Below, one piece after another: positions 28,419 to 39,420 of a stretch of DNA of 64,000 nt (position 1 is the stretch's first letter; each line of letters begins with the position of its first letter). The translations under genes and the position numbers were made by a program. This stretch comes from Neobacillus cucumis (GTDB lineage Bacteria > Bacillota > Bacilli > Bacillales > Cytobacillaceae). Location of the stretch: positions 62,001-126,000 of the forward strand of contig NZ_PGVE01000102.1 of NCBI RefSeq assembly GCF_002860255.1, in the 5' to 3' direction. The notes under the pieces are model-generated. The model saw only the letters and a list, made by a program, of their open reading frames with translations, did not search any database and was not told the DNA's origin.

Positions 28419-28859
28419 TTACTTACTTTCTACGATCATTGTGACAGGACCATCATTGACTAATTCTACATCCATCATGGCGCCAAAAACGCCAGTTTCT
28501 ACGGTGATTCCTTTATCACGAAGCATCTGGTTAAAGGCATCATATAATACTACGGCCTGTTCAGGTCTAGCCGCTTCCATAAAATTTGGTCTGCGGCCTT
28601 TCCGACAGTCCCCATACAGCGTGAATTGAGATACAGAAAGGATTTCTCCACCAACATCCAATAAAGAAAGATTCATTTTCCCATCTTGATCTTCAAAAAC
28701 CCGAAGATTAGCGATTTTATCTGCTAGATAGGCAGCATCCTCTTCTTTATCTTCATGTGTTACCCCAACCAGCAGGACAAAGCCCTGTTTAATCTGTCCG
28801 GTAATTTCACCATCAACAGTTACCTTTGCCCCTTTGCTGCGTTGAACAACTATTCTCAT
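28419..28859 (-). CDS. dtd: D-aminoacyl-tRNA deacylase
   Basis: Hydrolyses D-aminoacyl-tRNA (D-Tyr and others, also Gly-tRNA-Ala), protecting translation from D-amino acids. 146 residues: [18 protein letters not shown] at the start, the SQFTLYGD motif with the conserved serine-threonine site, KGRRPNF, and the C-terminal NDGPVTM loop (Gly-cisPro motif). It starts 12 nt after relA, the same pair as relA-yrvI in B. subtilis. AAGGAG precedes the ATG. Confidence 0.96.
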   Translation of the reverse strand: MRIVVQRSKGAKVTVDGEITGQIKQGFVLLVGVTHEDKEEDAAYLADKIANLRVFEDQDGKMNLSLLDVGGEILSVSQFTLYGDCRKGRRPNFMEAARPEQAVVLYDAFNQMLRDKGITVETGVFGAMMDVELVNDGPVTMIVESK

Positions 28860-28871
28860 TGCTAGAACTCC

Positions 28872-31067
28872 TTAATTCATAATTCGGCGTACCGAATAAA
28901 TATCTGGGATTTGTTTAATGCGTTCGACAACCTTTTGTAGATGGGTAACATTATGGATCGCAATGGACATAATAATCGTCGCCATTTTATTACGATCCGA
29001 TTTTCCAGAAACTGCAGAGATATTTGTTTTTGTTTCACTAACAGCCTGAAGAACTTCATTAAGCAGCCCTTGACGATCATACCCGCTGATTTCGATATCA
29101 ACGTTATATTCCTTACGATCATTTAAGGACGATTCCCACTCAACCTGAATTAATCTGGATTGAGCGTCATTGGAATCAATATTCGGGCAATCCGAACGGT
29201 GAACAGAAACACCGCGCCCTTTTGTAATGAACCCGACGATTTCATCTCCAGGGACAGGGTTACAGCATTTTGACAAGCGGATTAACAGGTTATCAATCCC
29301 TTGAACCCGGACACCTGATTCCCTTTTTTTCGTGGAAGGAAAGGCCTTTAAATCGGTAATAGCATTCGCAATGGTTGCCGATTGTTCCATATCCCGTTTT
29401 TTACGCCACTTCTCGGTTAAACGGTTGGCAACCTGCAAGGCAGTAACGCCGTTATAACCAACTGCCGCATACATATCTTCTTCATTCAAAAAATTAAATT
29501 TTTCAGCGACTTTTTTCAGATTATCTGGTGTTAAGATTTCCTTCATATCAAATTCCATATTACGGATTTCTTTTTCAACCAGTTCTTTTCCTTTAATGAC
29601 ATTTTCATCGCGGCGCTGCTTCTTAAAGAACGCACGAATCTTGTTTTTAGCTTGTGAGGTTTGTGCCAGTTTCAGCCAATCCTGACTTGGTCCATAGGAA
29701 TGTTTGGAGGTCAGAATCTCAATGATATCCCCAGTCCTTAGTTTATAATCGAGCGTCACCATTTTTCCGTTCACTTTTGCGCCTATTGTCTTATTGCCGA
29801 TTTCAGAGTGAATTCGATAGGCAAAATCGATAGGAACAGAACCAGAGGGCAGCTCAATGACATCTCCCTTTGGTGTAAAGACGAACACCATATCAGAAAA
29901 CAAATCAATTTTTAATGATTCCATAAACTCTTCCGCATTGGCCGTATCATTTTGGAACTCTAGGATTTCCCTAAACCAAGTAAGCTTTTGTTCAAATGTA
30001 GAACTGTCACTAATGGTTTTTCCTTCTTTATACGCCCAATGGGCAGCAACCCCGAATTCCGCAATTCGGTGCATTTCGTTGGTTCGAATTTGCACTTCAA
30101 GCGGATCTCCCTTTGGTCCAATCACCGTTGTATGCAAGGACTGATACATATTCGGCTTTGGCATCGCAATATAGTCCTTGAAACGGCCGGGCATTGGTTT
30201 CCAGCAGGTGTGGATAATGCCCAAAACAGCATAGCAATCCTTAATGCTGTTTACGACAATTCGAACAGCAAGCAAATCATAAATCTCACTAAACTGTTTA
30301 TTTTGCAGAGCCATTTTTCTATAAATGCTATAGATATGTTTGGGACGTCCTGAAAGGTCCGCTTTAATGGATACTTCACTTAAGCGGCTCTTTACTTCAT
30401 CAATGACATCATCTAAATACTGTTCCCGTTCGGCTCGTTTCTTTTTCATTAAGTTCACAATCCGGTAATACTGCTGCGGATTTAAATATCTTAAGGCGGT
30501 ATCTTCCAACTCCCATTTAATCTTAGAAATACCAAGACGATGAGCTAAAGGTGCAAAAATTTCAAGTGTCTCATTTGAAATCCGGCGCTGTTTCTCTGCA
30601 GGAAGATGTTTAAGTGTCCTCATATTATGCAAGCGGTCAGCAAGCTTAATTAGGATCACCCGGATATCTTGTGCCATTGCAACAAACATCTTCCGGTGAT
30701 TTTCCGCCTGCTGCTCCTCATGTGACTTATATTTAATTTTTCCTAGCTTTGTAACACCATCAACAAGCATTGCCACTTCGCCGTTAAAAGCCTCTTCAAT
30801 ATCCCGTAAGGTTACCGCGGTATCTTCTACAACGTCATGAAGAAAACCAGCAGCCACCGTTGCAGGATCCATTTCAAGATCCGCTAAAATGCCGGCTACC
30901 TGAATTGGATGAATAATGTATGGCTCTCCCGATTTTCTATATTGTTCACGATGAGCATTTTTGGCATACTCATATGCTTTTTTTACTAGTTCTACATGCT
31001 CATCGTTTAAATATTTTCTAGTCTTGTCGATGACTTGGTCGGCCGTTAACACTTGATCGTTCGCCAT
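28872..31067 (-). CDS. relA: Bifunctional (p)ppGpp synthetase/hydrolase Rel
   Basis: Stringent-response enzyme of 731 residues. Domain order: HD hydrolase (H77-D78 in FLHDVVEDT, and [11 protein letters not shown]), synthetase ([23 protein letters not shown]), TGS ([27 protein letters not shown]), the conserved-cysteine region [13 protein letters not shown], and a C-terminal ACT domain (about 655-730). Intact HD and synthetase residues indicate both activities. A near-consensus promoter and a start-site dyad lie upstream (31157-31229). It probably forms a two-gene operon with dtd. Confidence 0.97.
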   Translation of the reverse strand: MANDQVLTADQVIDKTRKYLNDEHVELVKKAYEYAKNAHREQYRKSGEPYIIHPIQVAGILADLEMDPATVAAGFLHDVVEDTAVTLRDIEEAFNGEVAMLVDGVTKLGKIKYKSHEEQQAENHRKMFVAMAQDIRVILIKLADRLHNMRTLKHLPAEKQRRISNETLEIFAPLAHRLGISKIKWELEDTALRYLNPQQYYRIVNLMKKKRAEREQYLDDVIDEVKSRLSEVSIKADLSGRPKHIYSIYRKMALQNKQFSEIYDLLAVRIVVNSIKDCYAVLGIIHTCWKPMPGRFKDYIAMPKPNMYQSLHTTVIGPKGDPLEVQIRTNEMHRIAEFGVAAHWAYKEGKTISDSSTFEQKLTWFREILEFQNDTANAEEFMESLKIDLFSDMVFVFTPKGDVIELPSGSVPIDFAYRIHSEIGNKTIGAKVNGKMVTLDYKLRTGDIIEILTSKHSYGPSQDWLKLAQTSQAKNKIRAFFKKQRRDENVIKGKELVEKEIRNMEFDMKEILTPDNLKKVAEKFNFLNEEDMYAAVGYNGVTALQVANRLTEKWRKKRDMEQSATIANAITDLKAFPSTKKRESGVRVQGIDNLLIRLSKCCNPVPGDEIVGFITKGRGVSVHRSDCPNIDSNDAQSRLIQVEWESSLNDRKEYNVDIEISGYDRQGLLNEVLQAVSETKTNISAVSGKSDRNKMATIIMSIAIHNVTHLQKVVERIKQIPDIYSVRRIMN

Positions 31068-31156
31068 GAAATCACCTTTATTTTCATCTCATTTTTTTAT
31101 ATTAAAGTATATATAACTCTACCTTTGGAAAGATTCAAAATGTACTCTATATATAA

Positions 31157-31194
31157 AATCATTCTAAAAAAATTGTTACTAAATTAGAATGATT
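31157..31194. repeat. 11-bp dyad at the expected relA transcription start
   Basis: AATCATTCTAA (31157-31167) and TTAGAATGATT (31184-31194) are exact complements around a 16-bp A/T-rich loop. On the minus strand the dyad starts at about +1 of the relA transcript. TTGTTACT also occurs twice (31173-31180, 31193-31200). It could be an operator or a 5' RNA hairpin. Confidence 0.6.
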
Positions 31195-31200
31195 GTTACT

Positions 31201-31229
31201 ATTATCGAAAAAAATAACGAAGTTGTAAA
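31201..31229 (-). promoter_or_regulatory. Promoter of relA-dtd
   Basis: TTTACA (31224-31229), 17-bp spacer, GATAAT (31201-31206); both hexamers match the sigma-A consensus at five of six positions. Confidence 0.75.
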
Positions 31230-31321
31230 GAGATTGGGCAGTTTTTTTACTAAATTACGAAATTTTTGTCGCTTTTAGCGACTTTTCAGCTAATTTAACC
31301 TTCTGAAACATGTTATAAAAT

Positions 31322-31355
31322 TATATAAAGAGAGCACTCGTACTTGAGTGCCCTC
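31322..31355 (-). terminator. apt terminator
   Basis: Stem GAGGGCACTC/GAGTGCTCTC followed by TTTATATAATTTT on the minus strand, starting 11 nt after apt. Confidence 0.8.
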
Positions 31356-31365
31356 ATCCATTCAT

Positions 31366-31878
31366 TTAATAGTGCAATAAAGTAAGAACATCATAACCGT
31401 CTAGCTTGCTGCGGCCTTCTAAATAGCTTAATTCCACCAAGAAAGCGATCCCTGCTACAACTCCGCCAAGCTGTTCCACCAATTTAATGGTAGCGTCAAT
31501 GGTGCCTCCAGTTGCTAACAGGTCATCCGTAATTAACACACGTTGACCAGGTTGAATGGCATCCTTGTGAATAGTTAGTACATCTTTACCATATTCCAAT
31601 CCATAGCTTACCTTAACTGTCTCTCTTGGAAGCTTCCCTTCTTTGCGGACTGGTGCAAACCCAACTCCAAGAGAATAAGCTACGGGACAACCAATAATGA
31701 ATCCGCGTGCTTCCGGTCCCACAATCAGGTCCACATTTTTTTCTTTAGCATAAGCAACAATTTGGTCTGTTGCATATTTATAGGCTTCTCCATTATTCAT
31801 TAATGGGGTAATGTCTTTGAATTTTATACCTGGTTTTGGCCAGTCAGGTACAATTGTAATATATTCTCTTAAATCCAT
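31366..31878 (-). CDS. apt: Adenine phosphoribosyltransferase
   Basis: Makes AMP from adenine and PRPP (purine salvage). 170 residues: [26 protein letters not shown], the substrate segment [20 protein letters not shown], and the PRPP-binding motif [14 protein letters not shown] near 120-133. GAGGAGG lies ahead of its ATG, and recJ ends 2 nt upstream, so recJ-apt are translated together. Followed by a terminator that separates it from relA, unlike a single long operon. Confidence 0.97.
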   Translation of the reverse strand: MDLREYITIVPDWPKPGIKFKDITPLMNNGEAYKYATDQIVAYAKEKNVDLIVGPEARGFIIGCPVAYSLGVGFAPVRKEGKLPRETVKVSYGLEYGKDVLTIHKDAIQPGQRVLITDDLLATGGTIDATIKLVEQLGGVVAGIAFLVELSYLEGRSKLDGYDVLTLLHY

Positions 31879-31880
31879 TC

Positions 31881-34232
31881 TTAAATTGCCTCCTCAGATT
31901 CAACCGATTCTTGAATGACTTGATCGAACCAGCCTTTTAATTCTTGAAAAGAGGAAAACAATAATTCTCTTTCAAGAGCATAATGGGCCTGTTTAGTTTG
32001 ATAAGTTTTGGAATCAGCTAGGTCGCGCTTTTGCGCTCCAGTTTTTAAAGTAATAAATCCATTGTTTATTGTAACAAAATCCAGTTCAGAAAACACCTTT
32101 GACATAAACTTTATCGTTTCCTGTGACCACCCTCGATGTTTAGCTATCGTCTCACCATGAAGTTTTAAGTCTATTGGGCCTTTTTTCATTAAAAACGCAT
32201 AAAACCATTTAAAATGATCCCGTGTTGGTATAGTAGAAAAATAATCGCTTGCTTCCTTATAAAAATAAGCATAAATCCTGGCAGGTTCTTTGCCCGATAA
32301 TAATTCTCTTAAATGGCCCTTTGACGGCGGGAAATCAAATAAAGCAATATTTGCTCCGTAACCATTAAAGGCTTTTGCTTCAGTAATATCTTGAATAAGT
32401 ATCGTTTCGGACCGTAACTCTGGGCTGATTTTCCCAAGACTCTCTTGGTTAAAAATGATAATTTTCCTGTTTTCAGAAGGTACTGTGTTCTGCAGGTGAT
32501 GGGCTCTCTTTTGCCCCCGTAAATCAAATAACTGCCATGAATGGACGGCCATATCATGAATAAAAATTTGTGGTTTACGTATATTATTCCATTCATTAAT
32601 AGATAATTCTCCAATTAATGAAATTTTTGAAGCAGGCGATATTTGGTCCACTAAAGGACCCAAACCAAAGCCAACACCATCAAGACTTGCGTTGTCTTCA
32701 TTTACTAAAACTTTAAGATGATTTTGCTCACTGCCAATTTTTCTCATACTTGAAATAGCCACATCATTGATTAACACTTTTGGCTTCGGGTTGTCCATAC
32801 CAAAAGGCGCCAGCAGACTTAGTTCATCTAGTGACGACAAGCTAATATCTTCAAGACGAATTTCCTCATCGAGCTGAGTGATTGGAATTAAATCGTCATC
32901 TGTCAACTGCTCGTCAGCAAGAAGGTTTAGCCTCTCTCGAAGCTCAGCCACGTCTTCAAGCTTTAATGTCATCCCTGCTGCCATTGGATGTCCGCCAAAA
33001 TGCGGAAGTAGTTCCCTGCAAGTGGATAGATTTTTAAACAAGTCATAGCCAATGATACTTCTTGCTGAACCCTTTGCAACTCCCTTTTCCGGGTCAAAAT
33101 TTAACACAATCGTTGGACGATAGAATTTTTCAACAAGTCTGGATGCTACAATTCCAATGACGCCGGCATTCCAGCCTTCCTTGCCAATAACAAGAACTTT
33201 ATTTGTCTCAATTGGAAAGTTTTTTTCAACCTCTTCTATGGCTTCGGCAGTAATGGTATTTACAATCTCCTGCCTTGTTTTATTTAATGCATCCATTTCT
33301 TCTGCTAGAGCTTGCGCTTCTTCCGGGTCCTCTGTCAGTAACAATTGAACGGCTAAGTCAGCATCTTCTAATCTGCCGACTGCATTAATTCTAGGTGCAA
33401 GTGTAAATCCAATTGTTTCTTCATTAATTGACATGAGATCCACACCAGCAACTTTTAAAATAGCTCTTAAACCAATCTTTTTAGTTGTTTTCAGTTTTTC
33501 AAGGCCTTTTTTAGCAATTATGCGATTTTCATCTTTTAAGGACACTAGATCAGCAATCGTACCGATGACAGCAATTTCTAATAAGTGCTCAGGAACTCTG
33601 CCGTATAATGCATGGGCAAGTTTAAAGGCAACCCCTACACCGGCCAGTTCGCGAAAAGGATAGGTGCTATCAGGCAGCTTAGGATGAATGATGGCTAATG
33701 CTTCGGGTAAAACTGGCCCAGGTTCATGGTGATCAGTAATAATTAGATCTAGTCCAAGCTCTTTTGCCACAGCCGCTTCATGAACCGCTGCGATTCCTGT
33801 ATCTACAGTAATTAACAATTTTATTCCATTTTCCGCCGCATGGCGGAATGCAGGTTCGTTTGGTCCGTATCCTTCTGAAAAACGATTAGGTATATAAAAT
33901 TGGACATTTGCACCTAAATCACGAAGTGTAATCATTAACACCGTGGTGCTGCTTACACCATCTGCATCATAATCTCCGAAAATAAGAATAGGTTCCTGTT
34001 TATCAATAGCCTCTCGAATACGATTAACCGCCGTTTCCATCCCTTTAAGTAAGTAAGGGTCATGAAACTCATCTTTTCCAAATAAAAAATACCGAGCAGA
34101 ATCTACGGTATTGAGTCCACGATTTACAAGCAGTGATGCAACAAGAGGTGTTATTTTCAATTCATTTACAAGCATTTGAGCGAGATTGTGATCAGAATTG
34201 CGAACAATCCATTTTGTTTTTGATTTTAACAC
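31881..34232 (-). CDS. recJ: Single-stranded-DNA-specific 5'-3' exonuclease RecJ
   Basis: DHH-family exonuclease in recombination and repair. 783 residues from the GTG at 34230-34232, chosen because GAGGGGTG lies 9 nt upstream and it matches the MLxSKxxW start of homologues; the GTG at 34244 overlaps that site. Motifs: [14 protein letters not shown] (I), [13 protein letters not shown] (DHH), [14 protein letters not shown], the DHHA1 part with GGHPMAAGM, an OB fold, and the extra C-terminal domain of Firmicutes RecJ (about 560-780). Confidence 0.96.
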   Translation of the reverse strand: MLKSKTKWIVRNSDHNLAQMLVNELKITPLVASLLVNRGLNTVDSARYFLFGKDEFHDPYLLKGMETAVNRIREAIDKQEPILIFGDYDADGVSSTTVLMITLRDLGANVQFYIPNRFSEGYGPNEPAFRHAAENGIKLLITVDTGIAAVHEAAVAKELGLDLIITDHHEPGPVLPEALAIIHPKLPDSTYPFRELAGVGVAFKLAHALYGRVPEHLLEIAVIGTIADLVSLKDENRIIAKKGLEKLKTTKKIGLRAILKVAGVDLMSINEETIGFTLAPRINAVGRLEDADLAVQLLLTEDPEEAQALAEEMDALNKTRQEIVNTITAEAIEEVEKNFPIETNKVLVIGKEGWNAGVIGIVASRLVEKFYRPTIVLNFDPEKGVAKGSARSIIGYDLFKNLSTCRELLPHFGGHPMAAGMTLKLEDVAELRERLNLLADEQLTDDDLIPITQLDEEIRLEDISLSSLDELSLLAPFGMDNPKPKVLINDVAISSMRKIGSEQNHLKVLVNEDNASLDGVGFGLGPLVDQISPASKISLIGELSINEWNNIRKPQIFIHDMAVHSWQLFDLRGQKRAHHLQNTVPSENRKIIIFNQESLGKISPELRSETILIQDITEAKAFNGYGANIALFDFPPSKGHLRELLSGKEPARIYAYFYKEASDYFSTIPTRDHFKWFYAFLMKKGPIDLKLHGETIAKHRGWSQETIKFMSKVFSELDFVTINNGFITLKTGAQKRDLADSKTYQTKQAHYALERELLFSSFQELKGWFDQVIQESVESEEAI

Positions 34233-34294
34233 TGGTACGTTCACCCCTCAGACTTTCTAATTATACAGGAGCAGAGATGAGCTTTCAATCAAAA

Positions 34295-34319
34295 GAAAAA
34301 ACTGCAAAAGATTTGCAGT
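34295..34319 (-). terminator. secDF terminator
   Basis: ACTGCAAA/TTTGCAGT stem with a 3-nt loop and T-runs on both sides; the minus-strand T-run follows secDF. It could work in both directions. Confidence 0.85.
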
Positions 34320-34333
34320 TTTTTCTAAACATA

Positions 34334-36598
34334 TTAGACCTGAGGCTGATCGGAGTATTTTCTCTTTTCTTTAACCGTTCTAATTACACCCTTCTTTTTC
34401 AGTTCCTTACACTTCATCACATACCATAAAGAGCCTGCTACAAAGACTGATGAATAAACACCGACAATTAAACCGACAAACAATGCTATCGAGAAGTTTC
34501 GAATAGACGGACTTCCAAAAATCATTAAGCATGCTGTGGTAACAAGTACCGTTAGAACAGTGTTAATGGAACGAGTTAATGTTTGACGAATACTTACGTT
34601 TACCACTTCAGCAATATCCTGGACTGTTTTAAGGCGCTTTTTCTTCTGCATATTCTCACGTACCCGGTCAAACGTGACAATCGTATCATGGTTTGAATAA
34701 CCAATAATGGTCAAGATCGCTGCAATGTAGTTTAAATCTACTTCCAGTCTTGTGATGCTGAAAATGGCAATCATAAAGAATGCATCATGAAGGATGGCAG
34801 CAATAGCTGCGATCGCCATATAGGCTTCAAATCGGATAGAAACATAGAGAATAATACCGATTGATGCCAACAAGACAGAAATAAAAGCATTTTTTGCCAG
34901 TTCTTTTCCGACCGTTGGAGAAACGGTGCTGACGTTTGGCTCATACCCATATTCCTTTTTAAAATCTGCTTTTAATGAAGCAATCTCATCTTTAGACAAT
35001 ACACCAATCATTCGAACGGCACCAATTTGATTATTATTACCTGAGATAACAACATCATCCGGTTTTAGACCGCGTTCAGTAAAAGCACTTTTCACTTCTT
35101 CAGTGGTTAATGGTGTTTTTGATTGTACCTCTATACGAGTACCACTTGAAAAATCAATCCCCAGATTCAAGCGGAAAATAGCAAGAACAACAATACCTGC
35201 GACAATAAGAGTACCTGATAAAATAAATACTTTTTTCCTTAATCCAATAAAGTCAATCTTGTCAAAACGAGTTGGAAGATCTACTGTATCAATGTTATCT
35301 GTAAGATTTTTAATTTGTGATGGACGTACGGCAAACCAACCAGGTTTTTTATTAAAGATACCACTCTTAACCCACAATCCTAATAGTAACCTTGAACCGT
35401 AAACATTGGTCAAAAAGCTCATTAGAACACTCACTATTAACATGGTGGCAAAGCCTTTTACTGCACTTGTCCCATAGAAAAATAACACACAGGCTGTAAG
35501 TATAGTTGTTAAGTTGGCGTCAAATATAGCTGTAAACGCATGTTTCTCGCCAGCTTCGAACGCTGATTTCAGGCTGCGGCCTATCTTTAACTCTTCTCGA
35601 ATTCGTTCATAGGTGATGATATTAGCATCAACCGCCATACCTACCCCGAGGATGATTGCAGCGATCCCCGGCAGGGTCAGGACCCCATTCATCCAATCAA
35701 ATATTAAAAGCACCAGATACGTAAAAATCGTTAATGTAATCGTAGCAATAAACCCTGGAAAACGATAATAGAAAATCATAAATAAATAGATGATTGCTAT
35801 ACCAATGATTCCAGCAAACACCGTTTCATTTAAGGCCTGTTCCCCGAACTTAGCCCCAACAGATGTGGAGTACACTTCTTTCAGCTTAACTGGCAGGGAA
35901 CCTGCATTTAATAGGGAAGCCAAGGTTTGCGCTTCTTTTGCTGTAAAACTGCCCACAATCGAAACGGAATCCTGGTTAAAGACTTCCTTTACTGTCGGAG
36001 CAGATAAGAATTTGGGCTTCGCTTTATTTACTTCTGTTTTGAAGGAATCTTTTCCTTCTTCATAATCAAGCCAAATAACAAGGTAATTATTAGGTGCCTC
36101 ATTCAGAATTTCTTGAGAAACTTTACGGAATTTATCGGCACTTTTTAATGTTAAAGTAACACTAGGTGCACCATTTTGGTCAAAGGTTTGCTTGGCACCG
36201 CCTTGTTTCAAATCAGATCCGTCCATCATCAGTTTGTCATTGGCATCACGGAACGTAAGATTTGCTTGAGTGGACAAGATTTCCCTTGCTTTGTTTTGGT
36301 CTTTAACCCCAGCAAGCTGCACACGGATACGGTTCGTTCCTTCAATTTGAATACTCGGTTCACTTACTCCGAGGACGTTAATCCGCTTATCAAGGGCTTC
36401 GGCAGTACTAGCCAGGACTTTCTTGTCAATTTTTTGACCCTTCTTTGCAGGCTGTACCTCGTACAAGACTTCAAATCCACCCTGAAGGTCAAGTCCAAGC
36501 TTCATATTGTTTAAGATATTCTTTGTGGTTGCTCCAATTGTGCTTCCAATTATAAGAATCACAAGAAAGAAAGCAATAATTCTACTACGCTTTACCAT
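34334..36598 (-). CDS. secDF: Protein-export membrane protein SecDF (fused)
   Basis: Proton-driven accessory subunit of the Sec translocon. SecD and SecF are fused in one 754-residue protein, as in B. subtilis. Twelve membrane segments are expected: one at the N-terminus, five after the first periplasmic domain (about 260-420), and a SecF half from about 455 with the same layout. SecD motifs LGLDLQGGFEVLYE and GVGMAVDANIITYERIREE, and SecF motifs LGIDFSSGTRIEVQ and GYSNHDTIVTFDRVREN, are clear. ATG at 36596-36598 with AAGGAGG somewhat far (11 nt) upstream. Confidence 0.97.
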   Translation of the reverse strand: MVKRSRIIAFFLVILIIGSTIGATTKNILNNMKLGLDLQGGFEVLYEVQPAKKGQKIDKKVLASTAEALDKRINVLGVSEPSIQIEGTNRIRVQLAGVKDQNKAREILSTQANLTFRDANDKLMMDGSDLKQGGAKQTFDQNGAPSVTLTLKSADKFRKVSQEILNEAPNNYLVIWLDYEEGKDSFKTEVNKAKPKFLSAPTVKEVFNQDSVSIVGSFTAKEAQTLASLLNAGSLPVKLKEVYSTSVGAKFGEQALNETVFAGIIGIAIIYLFMIFYYRFPGFIATITLTIFTYLVLLIFDWMNGVLTLPGIAAIILGVGMAVDANIITYERIREELKIGRSLKSAFEAGEKHAFTAIFDANLTTILTACVLFFYGTSAVKGFATMLIVSVLMSFLTNVYGSRLLLGLWVKSGIFNKKPGWFAVRPSQIKNLTDNIDTVDLPTRFDKIDFIGLRKKVFILSGTLIVAGIVVLAIFRLNLGIDFSSGTRIEVQSKTPLTTEEVKSAFTERGLKPDDVVISGNNNQIGAVRMIGVLSKDEIASLKADFKKEYGYEPNVSTVSPTVGKELAKNAFISVLLASIGIILYVSIRFEAYMAIAAIAAILHDAFFMIAIFSITRLEVDLNYIAAILTIIGYSNHDTIVTFDRVRENMQKKKRLKTVQDIAEVVNVSIRQTLTRSINTVLTVLVTTACLMIFGSPSIRNFSIALFVGLIVGVYSSVFVAGSLWYVMKCKELKKKGVIRTVKEKRKYSDQPQV

Positions 36599-36723
36599 TA
36601 TGTAATGTTCCTCCTTAGTGCATGTGCCATAGCACTGTACGTCCATCCCTATTTAAGAATAATGAAAAAGTCACTGCTTTCATTATGAAATAACTTGAAC
36701 AAGCTGTCAATTTAACATTTTTT

Positions 36724-37020
36724 TCATTTTAAAAGTTCCTTAAGCTCTTCTTCATTCTCCAAGGAGAATTCCGAAGATTTATAGGATTCAATGGTGATAA
36801 AGTTTAAATAATCACTGGCCTTTACAGAGAGAATTTCCTGAATCATTTCATATAGCCTCATCTCATGTTTTACCTTTTTCCATTTTTTCTTCACTAAAAA
36901 TCCCCAAAGTTCTTGTTCTGAAACCGACTCCATTCCCAGCAGACGAAACTCTTCTAATTTGCTCTTTAATGCCGGCTGTACTTCGGTACGAAATTCTCCA
37001 TTCATGTGGCCATTATTCAT
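36724..37020 (-). CDS. comN: Post-transcriptional regulator ComN
   Basis: Homologue of B. subtilis ComN (YrzD), which controls comE operon mRNA localisation and competence gene expression after transcription. From ATG at 37018-37020 (GGGAGG 8 nt upstream) it has 98 residues, the same size as ComN. The core is helical and charged: LKSKLEEFRLLGMESVSEQELWGFLVKKKWKK, then EMIQEILSVKASDYLNFITIES. No membrane segment or enzyme motif. Between spoVB (divergent) and secDF. Confidence 0.85.
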   Translation of the reverse strand: MNNGHMNGEFRTEVQPALKSKLEEFRLLGMESVSEQELWGFLVKKKWKKVKHEMRLYEMIQEILSVKASDYLNFITIESYKSSEFSLENEEELKELLK

Positions 37021-37091
37021 ACTCTCTGCCTCCCCGGAACTCATTTCTGAATTCACTTATCATAAAACCAATCAAAAAGCTTTACTACTTG

Positions 37092-37121
37092 TCATGCTTT
37101 GTCCACCTATAGGCATATAGA
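37092..37121 (+). promoter_or_regulatory. Possible sigma-E type promoter of spoVB
   Basis: TCATGCT (37092-37098), 15-bp spacer, CATATAGA (37114-37121) resembles the sigma-E pattern only in part. spoVB is sigma-E dependent in B. subtilis, which is the main reason to list it. Confidence 0.3.
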
Positions 37122-37165
37122 TAATTGTATATGAATTCTTCTTTTTTGAGAAGGTGGGAACCTAA

Positions 37166-38716
37166 ATGTCAAAGTTTTTAAAGGGGACTTTTATCCTGTT
37201 AGCTGCAGGCTTTATCACAAGAGTCCTTGGCTTTATTTATCGCATTGTTCTAGCAAGAAGTATTGGGGAAGAAGGCGTAGGTTTATATATGATGGCATAT
37301 CCTACGTTTATCCTTGTGGTAACGATTATCCAGTTAGGACTTCCGGTTGCCATTTCTAAGAATATTGCTGAGGCAGAAGCAAAGAAAGACTATGCCGAAA
37401 TCAAAAAAATTCTCGTTGTTTCCTTGGCAATCACCGTTGGCTTATCGATTATTCTTACACCGGCATTAATCTTACTGGCCCCCCTCCTATCGAGGACACT
37501 CTTTACAGATCCTAGAACTTACTATCCACTTATGGCGATTTCACCGGCTATACCAATCATTGCCATCGCTTCTGTGTTGAGAGGTTATTTCCAAGGGCGT
37601 CAAAATATGCGGCCGTCAGCCCTTTCTCAAATACTGGAACAATTTGTTCGCATCACACTAATCGCAACAGCCACAAAGACGTTTCTTCCCTATGGAGTGG
37701 AATATGCGGCTGCTGCGGCAATGGCAGCCTCTGTTTTAGGGGAATTACTTTCTTTGATTTACTTACTGACAACCTTTAAACTAAAAAAGCGGTTTAAGCT
37801 GAGAAAAAACTTCTTTCAATTTGTTCATAAAGGAAAGCAAACCTTTAAAGATTTAATGGAGATTGCTCTTCCTACAATGGGGAGCAGAATGATTGGCTCG
37901 ATATCCTGGTTCTTTGAACCGATTGTGGTTGCCCATAGTCTTGCGCTTGCAGGTGTACTGGCTGTCAATGCGACCAAACAATATGGGGCCCTTACAGGCT
38001 ATGCCATGCCGTTGTTAATGCTTCCTTCATTTGTTACCTTTTCACTGGCAACCTCCCTTGTCCCAGCCATAAGTGAGGCGAATTCGAAGAATCAGCACAA
38101 ATTAATTGAATATCGTCTGCAGCAGGCATTGCGGTTTGTTTTTTTAACAGGAGGACTTGCCGTCATTCTCCTATATGTATTGGCTGACCCGCTGATGGAG
38201 CTAATGTACGGTTCAACAAAGGGCTCCTATTTTATCCGCCTTATGGCTCCCTTTATGTTGGTATACTACTATCAAGGTCCATTGCAGGCCGTCTTACAGG
38301 CCTTAAATCTCGCACGTGCCGCGATGATAAACAGCCTTGTTGGTTCTGTTGTTAAAACAGCCGTGATTTTCTTATTGGCGTCACAGGCAACATTCGGTAT
38401 TACCGGTGCTGCTTTAGGCATAGTCGTTGGTTTTGTCTTAGTAACCGGACTTCATTTTGCCACCGTTTTAAAAAAGGTTCCCTTTTCTTTCTATATAAGA
38501 GACTATCTAAAGGGATTTCTGGTGATGGGGCTTTCTGGCTGGCTGGGCTATTGGCTTTTTGAACATTTTCTATTACAGGGAAATTTAATTATCCGGGTCA
38601 CTACGTCCGCTCTTGCTATGATGCTTTCCTATATAGTGATGCTTGTTGTCTTCGGTCTAATTAAAAAAGAGGAAATGAAACGAATTCCTTGGATCGGAAA
38701 TTTAATTCCGTCTTAA
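37166..38716 (+). CDS. spoVB: Stage V sporulation protein B (lipid II flippase-like, MOP superfamily)
   Basis: Membrane protein of the polysaccharide transporter/MurJ-like family needed for spore cortex synthesis, likely by flipping lipid II across the forespore membrane. 516 residues with about 14 hydrophobic segments from residue 5 to 505. It begins MSKFLKGTFILLAAGFITRVLGFIYRI, typical of SpoVB, with GLYMMAYPTF and LRGYFQGRQNMRPSALSQ conserved. Plus strand, AAGGTGG ahead of the ATG, own terminator; divergent from comN. Confidence 0.95.
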   Translation: MSKFLKGTFILLAAGFITRVLGFIYRIVLARSIGEEGVGLYMMAYPTFILVVTIIQLGLPVAISKNIAEAEAKKDYAEIKKILVVSLAITVGLSIILTPALILLAPLLSRTLFTDPRTYYPLMAISPAIPIIAIASVLRGYFQGRQNMRPSALSQILEQFVRITLIATATKTFLPYGVEYAAAAAMAASVLGELLSLIYLLTTFKLKKRFKLRKNFFQFVHKGKQTFKDLMEIALPTMGSRMIGSISWFFEPIVVAHSLALAGVLAVNATKQYGALTGYAMPLLMLPSFVTFSLATSLVPAISEANSKNQHKLIEYRLQQALRFVFLTGGLAVILLYVLADPLMELMYGSTKGSYFIRLMAPFMLVYYYQGPLQAVLQALNLARAAMINSLVGSVVKTAVIFLLASQATFGITGAALGIVVGFVLVTGLHFATVLKKVPFSFYIRDYLKGFLVMGLSGWLGYWLFEHFLLQGNLIIRVTTSALAMMLSYIVMLVVFGLIKKEEMKRIPWIGNLIPS

Positions 38717-38732
38717 TTCAATATACAAAAGA

Positions 38733-38760
38733 AGACATGCCATGCAGGCGTGTCTTTTTA
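38733..38760 (+). terminator. spoVB terminator, bidirectional
   Basis: AGACATGCC/GGCGTGTCT stem with a 5-nt loop and TTTT on the plus strand; the reverse strand has CTTCTTTTG, so it can also serve the convergent DUF421 gene. Confidence 0.85.
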
Positions 38761-39420
38761 ATCGTTATTCTTTATATCAATAAAAAAATTTCCGTTTTCA
38801 TAGCTGCAAAAAGAAATATCTTTAACATCTCGATATCCCTTTTTCTTTAATTCCTGCCGCAGCCATAAATTAGTTTTATTAATCCGCCTAAGATTTTCTT
38901 CGTCTATTTGTCCATCCATGATTAAGGGAATGGTGATATCGCCCTGTTTCATGGGGTCTTCCGCATTTTTTAGTTTTTCAATAACAGATAAACTTCCAGA
39001 GGGCTCCAAAATAGCAAATTCCACATCAGCAATACTTCGAATGTCCTTTTCTCTTAATTGCACCATTAAATCATCAAAATTATAGCGCTGCTTACGCATG
39101 GCCTGCTCATCAATTTTCCCTCTGTTAATAATAATAATCGGTTTCCCATCAATTAAATCACGAAACCTTTTACTCTTTAAGGAAAAAAAGGCCATGGTAA
39201 TTTGTATCACCATTAATACGAGCATAGGAATCATGGTATGTAATAATGGTGATTGGTTTCTCTCAATGGCAACCACCGCCATCTCACCAATCATAATAAA
39301 TACAACAAGGTCCAGAATACTTAGTTCACCAATTTCCCGTTTGCCCATCATCCGAAAAATAAATAGGATTAGAGCATAAAACACGATGGTCCGAAACACG
39401 ATGGATACATAATCTGCCAC
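38758..39420 (-). CDS. yrbG: DUF421 family membrane protein (YetF/YrbG)
   Basis: 220 residues with three N-terminal membrane segments (about 5-22, 33-52, 60-80) and a soluble DUF421 tail. Family landmarks: FRMMGKREIGELSILDLVVFIMIGEMAV, DGKPIIIINRGKI and FDDLMVQLREKDIRSIADVEFAILEPSGSLSVI. B. subtilis relatives (YetF, YdfR, YrbG) include spore-membrane proteins, but the biochemical role of this one is unknown. It converges on spoVB and diverges from yrzE. Confidence 0.9.
   Translation of the reverse strand: MADYVSIVFRTIVFYALILFIFRMMGKREIGELSILDLVVFIMIGEMAVVAIERNQSPLLHTMIPMLVLMVIQITMAFFSLKSKRFRDLIDGKPIIIINRGKIDEQAMRKQRYNFDDLMVQLREKDIRSIADVEFAILEPSGSLSVIEKLKNAEDPMKQGDITIPLIMDGQIDEENLRRINKTNLWLRQELKKKGYRDVKDISFCSYENGNFFIDIKNND

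Noticed and set aside
36599-36646. Extended N-terminus for SecDF (16 extra residues)
   Set aside because: The extra residues are not hydrophobic or conserved and overlap the ribosome site AAGGAGG; ATG 36598 starts the usual MVKRSRI signal-like segment.
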